Shown here in pieces: positions 57,582 to 64,000 of a DNA stretch of 64,000 nucleotides. The stretch lies in contig CM027377.1 in assembly GCA_015680905.1 (NCBI GenBank), positions 18,376,501 through 18,440,500 on the forward strand. The letters are read 5' to 3'. This DNA comes from Coptis chinensis (taxonomy: Eukaryota; Streptophyta; Magnoliopsida; Ranunculales; Ranunculaceae). Below the pieces are notes generated by a model. It was given only the letters and a program-made list of their open reading frames with translations. It did not search any database and was not told where the DNA came from. Position 1 is the stretch's first letter; the number at the start of each line of letters is the position of its first letter. The position numbers were made by a program, and so were the translations under genes.

Positions 57582-58748
57582 TGTGAATGAGAAAGAAATT
57601 CAACCTATAACAGCATGGAGAGTCATTATTCTGAACACATAACCTTCACCTATTCATCATCTATGTCTTATGCAGTAATACAATTTTAAAACTTAACAAT
57701 TAAAGTGTGCTACATAGTCAACTATGCAAAACTTTTGATCAATATAGTTGACAAACTATTAACGAAGCCTCCTTGTAAGCTATTGACTCCAATCCTGTAA
57801 CTTGGAAGTAAAAAATAAAATTTAAGTTTCAAATATGATCCAAGCTTCAAAGCAATGAAGGGAGATATGCGTATTACGTTTTATGTAGCAAGCTACAACT
57901 TATCAACAATCTAACCCTAACTCTAACTCTGATTCAGGTCAAACAAACACTGCGACCATATAATATGTTATACAGTGCATTTTAACATACGAAACATTTT
58001 ATTTCAACTAATGAATGCACCTTCCCCAAACCTAATGATCATATCCAACTATGATGCTTTTTGTGGAATATACCATAACGTGTTTCAATGCACCTTTTGT
58101 ATTACCCCATACCAACAATCCCTATGTTCAATTATGTCAAATGAACCTCAAGTCTCCTTTCAAACGCAACAGTCAACAATACTACAAAAACTCTAAAAAG
58201 ATAGTTCAAACGAACAAATGCAAAGGGCTGCGTTTAAGATTGGAGAAAGGATGCTTACATTTTTTCTCTTTTTTACCCATTAGGCTATTTCATCATCAAA
58301 GAACATAGGAAAAAGGAACTATAATTCAGTAATCTAGCCATCCCAAATTAAGCCTAAAACACTACTTTCATAAAGCTTTTATGAAGGCAACTCAATATAT
58401 ATACCATGAAAAACACATTTAATAGAAATTAAGGATTTGAGTTTTTGGGATTTGGGGATTTTGTTTCAGGAGTTTGTAGCGAGTGAAAAAAATTCAAAAT
58501 TGATCACATTTCAAAACCACAGTGAGAAGATGGGAAACACCGGAACTAATGTTGTTTGGGCTCGAGCCCACGAACTGGTGTGAAAAAGCCCATAGAAATC
58601 AAATGGGAGTCGTTCCGTCAATGTCAGTTTTGCACAAAATCATTTGAACTCTATATCTTCCCTCAGCAACAGTTAGATCTTACTCAAAATGATCTGGACC
58701 GTCCTTTGTGTGTTATTTTGTCTTGTAGTGGGAAAAGAAACCCTAACT

Positions 58749-58751
<3 letters not shown>
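57582..58751. other. intergenic, no gene seen
   Basis: AT-rich DNA to the right of the Tekay-like element. Only scattered short frames. Confidence 0.4.

Positions 58752-58825
<74 letters not shown>
58752..58825. repeat. (TA)37 microsatellite
   Basis: An uninterrupted run of TA dinucleotides, likely polymorphic. A plus-strand frame ending in Ile-Tyr repeats is produced by it and is not a gene. Confidence 0.98.
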
Positions 58826-58830
<5 letters not shown>

Positions 58831-59691
58831 AAATTAAACAAAGAAAAGAAAAAAAGAACAAATTTGAACTTTAGACTATAAAAGTCTAAAGTCTGGATCT
58901 GTATTATTGTGGTAATTAATTAAGGCAGTAGAGGATGCAAAAATTGAGCATTTTGGCTTATAGAGTCTCTTGATCCAGCGAGTTGTTGTGTTAGATTTAT
59001 GAGCACTTGTTTGAATGTTTGTCTGAGATGAAGTAACAACTATTAATTGAACTTGAAAGTGGTAGATCTGTGGAAGCGAACACTTTTATAGAAACTACGA
59101 CATATGAAACCACCTATGTTTGTGCGACGCAGTTTCTAGTTGAAACTTGAATGCTTGCTGAATTTCTTCATTTGGCTTTTCGCCATGATTTACTTTGGTG
59201 TTCTTATCAATAAGAGTTTGGGATTTGATAACGTCTTGGAGCACTTGTGGAGATTCTCTTGTGTTTTCGCCATTGTTGATAATTGACACATTTGTCTTAC
59301 TTTGTTTCAAAATTTTAAGATCTAAAAACTTTCGGCAAGAAAAAGATAAAAAAAAATCTTTTTGTGGTTGTGGATCTCTATATTTTCTGGATCTGCCTCG
59401 TTTGGATTTGTAGCATCTTCAATCATGAATATAAGATGTTGGAGGCCGAGATCTACTTCTAGATCTGGGTTGTCATGGCACTTGCGGTTATAGATCTGGT
59501 GGTGCTTGTTGATCTAGTGGAACCTGATTTATTGGAACTTCACGATTCACTAAGTTGTCTTCATATTGTTGTTGTATATGTTCTTGTCTTCTTGCTTGCT
59601 TGAGACCTTACACTTGTTGCCATTAGTGGAACTTGAAGGAAAAACATGAAAGAGGGCATGTTGATAAGGATCTTGCAGACGGTGCCAATTA
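58826..59691. other. intergenic or decayed element interior
   Basis: No gene. The end, 'ttgcagacggtgccaatta', directly precedes the right LTR-like repeat. Confidence 0.35.
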
Positions 59692-60159
59692 TGTTTGGAC
59701 AATAAATTACCGAAACACACTAATGGATCTGTAAGCAGGAGAGTGGTTTGTGGTAGAGAAGAGACTGAACCATGTTGATGGTTGCTTACATATCTAGAGT
59801 GTTCACTAGAATCAAACCTCCATGTGCATAGTTCTTTGTAAATGAGAAGTGATATATATATATATATATAAGGAAATTATTTAAGAAATCAAGTCTCCAC
59901 TTTCCTTGTTCTTGAAGGAATATAATTTATTTAACAGTTGAAAAGTTTCCTTCATTGTCTAAAATCTTACCAAACTCTTTAAAAGGAAAAACATATTATC
60001 ATGTTTGTATCTAGATGAGATGGCCGATTATGTATGCAATGAAAGTGGATCACACTAGTGGACAATAAAAGTAGATCACACTAGTGGACAATGCAAGTAT
60101 GCAATCTTTGGTACCGAACAATGGTCGTTTGTGGGGCAACGAATAGGGTGGTACGTACA
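59692..60159. repeat. LTR-like repeat, right copy
   Basis: Begins TGTTTGGACAATAAATTACC and ends GGTGGTACGTACA, followed by CTAAG. That differs by one base from the CTCAG that precedes the left copy (44741-44745). It is collinear with 44746-45188. Confidence 0.55.
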
Positions 60160-60164
60160 CTAAG

Positions 60165-61909
60165 CACTCGACATACTAAGCCATTTGACACTTGTTTACC
60201 AAAATGCCGATATAAACTAAAACACATTGGATCGATTGAATGTGATTAACAGTTAATAAAATCTATCTGTATTTTAGTGACTTAGCTCGTGTAAAATGAA
60301 ATTCGTGTTGTTAGAATTATGAGGGTCTTAAGAAAGTGTATGGCATATTGCTCATTGATAGAGGAAGAGTCTCCGAACTAGCGTGTTCTTTGTTAGAGGG
60401 GGCGCTTAGGAAATAGGATAACAGTTTCTAGCTCATTACTCGTGAATTACGGCATGGAACCCACAGAGAACCATGAAGGGTGTTCAAGAGTTTTTTCGGT
60501 ACTTTTTGCCAATTGAGGTGGTCCATTTGATGACACACCAGGGAATCCATTTCTAGTCAACTGAATTGGAAGTTGGAGAGGACAGTGCGTCAAATCGTCA
60601 ATGCCGATATGCCCATTGCCGGAATGTCGGTTGCCCAATAAAAAAGGTAAATCTGAAAATAGGCCTAGATGAATTAAGAAGTTTTTAGTTAATGAAAAGG
60701 TTTTCAGATTTGCAAAGCAAACAAGCAGAGTTAAGATTAATTTTGGTGGCTGGGTATCACTGTATCAGTGTATTACACAGTAATTTCCTGTTAAGAAGAA
60801 AATTAAAAGAGGTCAACAAGCATCATGGACTCCTTAAGATGATACTTTAGTATTACCAGCAATTGCACGCCACTACACAATGTTCATTATTAGTGGTTCC
60901 ATTTAGTTTACGCTAATCCATTTGCCATTACATTTTTTTTTTGTTTTTTCAATAATTGACTTCCTTCCATTTCTTTAAAATCTCATAAGAAGAGTTACAT
61001 ACTCAAAAACCCAATTTGGAGGAGGTCTAATTCATGCATATCTTGCTGCCCACTTGGCCAGTTCATAGGCATCTCACTTGGCCACAAAATTACGTCTTAT
61101 CCAAAAGAACTCAGTATTGAACTCATTATTACAAATTTGAAATAAATCTAAGATTTTCTTCATATGTCCCTCAACTTGCCAACACTTTCATCAACAAACG
61201 ATTATCTCCCAAAACTATAAAAGACCCTAGTTTTAGCTTTTGAATTAGAGCAGTTGTGACTTCTGCTCCATGAGATTATGTCTGTATAACTGTTTGGCAA
61301 TTGAATTTCATGTATGCTACTCCAAATAATTTACCATATGTGCATATTGTGCATCAAAGATATCTTGTCAGAGGTCAGAGGCAAGATCAACAATCACGTA
61401 CTATTCAATTACGAGGAGATCATTGGAACGTACATTGGTGTTAAACCGGTACTCAACTATTACCCCATGCGTGTAAATGAAGAAAGCCATCTTGATTATG
61501 TCACCACTTAAACATTGACGTGTTCAAAGTTGAAACTAACTAACTCGTGGTCATTTTGGTAATAACAACACATAAGTCGTCAGTGTTACATCAAATATAT
61601 TTCCGACAAATAACACACTTGTCGTTATTTGTTAACTTTCTACTTAGAAAAAAGCCGTCATTTTCCTCTTCCCTTTCACACCCTGTATTTTTTTCTTTCC
61701 CTTCACACCTTGTCAACTTGAGAAAGAAGTTCCCTTTCCTTTTCCTCTTTTTTGATGATGATGATGATGATTATTATTATTATCTCGAGGAGGTACGGTT
61801 AGTTCTAGAATCATCAAGAATGTAACTTTGTTCATCATTTCAACAACTACTACATCAGAGAATATATATACATATTCTTTTTTGGTTGTTGGAAGAAGCA
61901 GATAATAAG
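60165..61909. other. intergenic DNA, promoter and leader of the kinase gene
   Basis: A minus-strand frame at 60447-60638 (MGNRHSGNGHIGIDDLTHCP) is unrecognised. The last ~170 bp before 61910 is a CT- and (GAT)n-containing leader; 'gatgatgatgatgatgatta' is at about 61755. Confidence 0.4.
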
Positions 61910-64000
61910 ATGGGTAACTGTATGGACTCTTCTGCAAGAGTAGATACTGCTAAAAGCAGCTCTCAGCATACTAATTCAGGTAAAGCTACTGAATATAATT
62001 TTTGAGAATTGGGATTTGTTGTGGGCTTTGAATTGTGAAATATAGTCCGTTCAAATTGGGAAGAATAAAAAGGATCCTGTGATTTGTGATTTTTATATCT
62101 TATATAAATTTGGGTTTTAATTGGAAATGTTTGCAATTTAGATGTTGATGTTAACTAGTGATTATAATCTCTTACCAAGTTTGTGTTATTTTAACTTTTG
62201 AAATGTATTTGGAGTTGGGAATTTAGGATTTCAATGTCTATACTCTATACTCTATAATGGGTAAGCTTTGAAGTAGAAATTTGAGTTACTCATCAAGTTT
62301 TTCAAGTTCTTTTGGTGTTGTACATTCTATGTTAAATATAAAATTTTGATAAGATGGACATATGGTACTTCTTAATTAGTAATATTTAAGGATAAAATGA
62401 GATTATAGTTGTGACTTTTAGGGACTTGTATATGCCTACCCTTGTTGAAGTTCATGTTACCATGCTGAATGCAACAAAAAAGAAGCTAAGAAAGGTGTAT
62501 GCCATCGCCTACCCGGCGATGCATTTTCTGTGTATTGATATGTCTGTGGAAAACTTACCCTAAATGAACTTTATGGGGTGTGTTAGACTTTTGGTAAGTT
62601 TTCCCCCATGAGGAATTTTGGGTCAAACTCTTGATTTTGTGGGAGCTCTTCACAACTATTTTGTAATTGAATATGCTGGTTAAAATTATATCTTGGAGTA
62701 GCTTGAATAAAATTAAAAAAAAACTATGTCCTAGATCCCTTGCATTCATATATTTGTTAATGTGCTCTATGTGAAGAGCTCCATTGATTTTGTCTATTGA
62801 TAGAGCTTAATTAATCTTCTTCATTTTACTTGTTAATGCATGTCTCTGAGTACCGACTTCTAAATGAAATTCCGATGCTTGTTCCTGTGTTTTTTACTTA
62901 TTAATTACGTAATCATTTTACACCGACTATTTTAATAGACATTCAAATACCAGCCGTAGCTCAGAATGTTTCCCTTAAATTCAGGGCAATCAAAACCTAC
63001 TGGCAGAACAAGTCTATCATCTTCAGCTCCATCTAGTCTTACTCTCCCGTCTTTCAGTGGCAGCAGTACTTCTGGAAGTCTTCCTACCCCAAGAACTGAA
63101 GGTGAGATTTTGTCTTCTCCGAATCTGAAGGCCTTCACTTTTAGTGAGATGAAGAATGCCACTAGAAACTTCCGCCCGGACAGTCTTCTGGGAGAAGGAG
63201 GGTTTGGTTATGTTTTCAAAGGATGGCTCGATGAGCAAACCCTAACTGCCGCAAGGCCTGGTTCTGGGATGGTCATCGCTGTCAAGAAGCTTAAACCTGA
63301 AGGTTTCCAAGGTCACAAAGAGTGGCTGGTAGGCTTCATGTTTACTTTCTTCTCGATTCTATTTACCTTTATCAATTTGGTGATTTTTGTTTTCTTGTGA
63401 CTTGATGGATTAACTCTTTTCTGATTGGTTGCAGACAGAAGTTAACTATCTTGGTCAACTTCATCATCCAAATCTGGTTAAACTAGTCGGGTACTGCTTG
63501 GAGGGTGAAAACCGGCTTTTGGTTTATGAATTCATGCCTAAAGGAAGTTTGGAGAATCATCTTTTTAGAAGTATGTACTCAATTTTCTTTTATATCATCT
63601 GTGTTGGTAAAACCTTAATTAAGAATTGTATACTCTCATCTGTTATTTATTTTTAAAATCATTAGACTGCAACTCATGGTCTGTTGATCAGCCTCTTTAT
63701 GTTCTTCGACTTTAGTCCCATATGATTTTGGTCTGTTGATAAGCAGCTTTTCCATTATCCCAAGTGCAGCTTTAGACATTTGTCTTCTATTTACATTTCA
63801 GTTTGCGTAAGTTTTTTGGTTATTCCCTTACAAGTCTTTTAGGTGCCTATAAGGCTGTACATATCTATGTATGAGTTATCTTTGATAGCACCAAGTGCCC
63901 AACACTAACTCTCTTGCTTCCTTCAGCATCTAATATTTCCCCCTTCCTATGTCAAATGCACCATGAGTTAAAAGGATTCCTTGGGTGAAATTTGATCCAA
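61910..64000 (+). CDS. receptor-like cytoplasmic kinase (RLCK-VII/PBL, APK1-like), 5' part
   Basis: Exons 61910-61979, 62985-63328 and 63435-63570 are joined by GT-AG introns in consistent phase. They give residues 1-183, and the gene continues past the window. Residues 1-10, [10 protein letters not shown], carry Gly2 for N-myristoylation and Cys4 for palmitoylation, so plasma-membrane attachment is likely. A Ser-rich linker follows (about 26-56), then [19 protein letters not shown]. The kinase domain starts at about 87: glycine loop [11 protein letters not shown] (93-103), catalytic Lys124 in VIAVKKL, and Glu140 in [29 protein letters not shown] ends exon 3. The family passes immune and growth signals from receptor kinases by Ser/Thr phosphorylation. 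The activation loop lies outside the window. Intron 3 runs beyond 64000; no exon was seen in 63571-64000. The exact PBL member cannot be assigned. Confidence 0.9.

Noticed and set aside
58556-58837. 93-codon plus-strand frame ending in Ile-Tyr repeats
   Set aside because: The end is the (TA)n microsatellite translated; the first part has no conserved motif.
60447-60638. Minus-strand 63-codon frame (MGNRHSGNGHIG...)
   Set aside because: Looks composed like a real protein and resembles no family I can name; no splice partner or promoter seen.
63571-64000. Further kinase exon before the window end
   Set aside because: No frame with the expected subdomain V-VI motifs or an AG acceptor in the right phase; the intron runs past the edge.

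Overview
This is nuclear DNA from a flowering plant, most likely a eudicot. The evidence is multi-exon genes with GT-AG introns, plant-specific proteins (a FOUR LIPS-type MYB, the Pol IV/V subunit NRPD4, a receptor-like cytoplasmic kinase, a plastid-targeted PH-domain protein) and plant LTR-retrotransposon lineages (Tat, Tekay). Nothing seen names the species. Five genes are well supported. The rest is intergenic DNA and nested transposable elements. No bacterial-type operon, CRISPR array or tRNA/rRNA gene was seen.

Layout. 1-3120: two AT-rich minisatellite arrays (unit about 55 bp), each followed by a related flank. 3701-3901: Mutator-like MITE. 5963-6547: single-exon plastid membrane protein with a bacterial-type PH domain. 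7213-18445: 11.2-kb Ty3/gypsy Tat-lineage element with both LTRs and target-site duplication (TSD) GACAT, but decayed coding DNA and no recognisable reverse transcriptase palm. 20449-23411: small non-autonomous LTR element (TSD GAAAC) carrying a poly(A) retrocopy in its 5' LTR and a solo LTR inside. 25.7-26.7 kb: a 91-bp tandem duplication and a G-rich element. 30720-34877: twelve-exon FLP/MYB88-type gene. 36692-38866 (minus strand): seven-exon UTr1-type nucleotide-sugar transporter, head-to-head with 39176-39802, an intronless NRPD4/NRPE4 gene. 40.3-42.6 kb: tandemly duplicated remnants resembling leucine-rich repeats. 44.7-60.2 kb: repeat-rich block with a possible long-terminal repeat pair, minisatellites, a hAT MITE, a Helitron-like end and a non-autonomous Tekay-like element with 3.1-3.3-kb LTRs (49499-57576, TSD ATACA). 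61910 to the window end: 5' part of a receptor-like cytoplasmic kinase gene.

The genes do not form a pathway. The most notable gene arrangement is the roughly 310-bp shared promoter between the transporter and NRPD4, with a G-box and a CCAAT box. Gene reading frames are clean, whereas LTR pairs that should be near-identical differ mainly by small indels clustered at CG-containing motifs. That points to base-calling error at methylated cytosines as much as to real decay, so frameshifts inside the transposons should be read with caution.

No clearly new biological system was found. The best candidates for a second look are the nested-element stack at 20-23 kb, the W-box-like arrays in the Tekay LTRs, the uORF overlapping the FLP start codon, the GC-AG intron in the transporter and the indel pattern.
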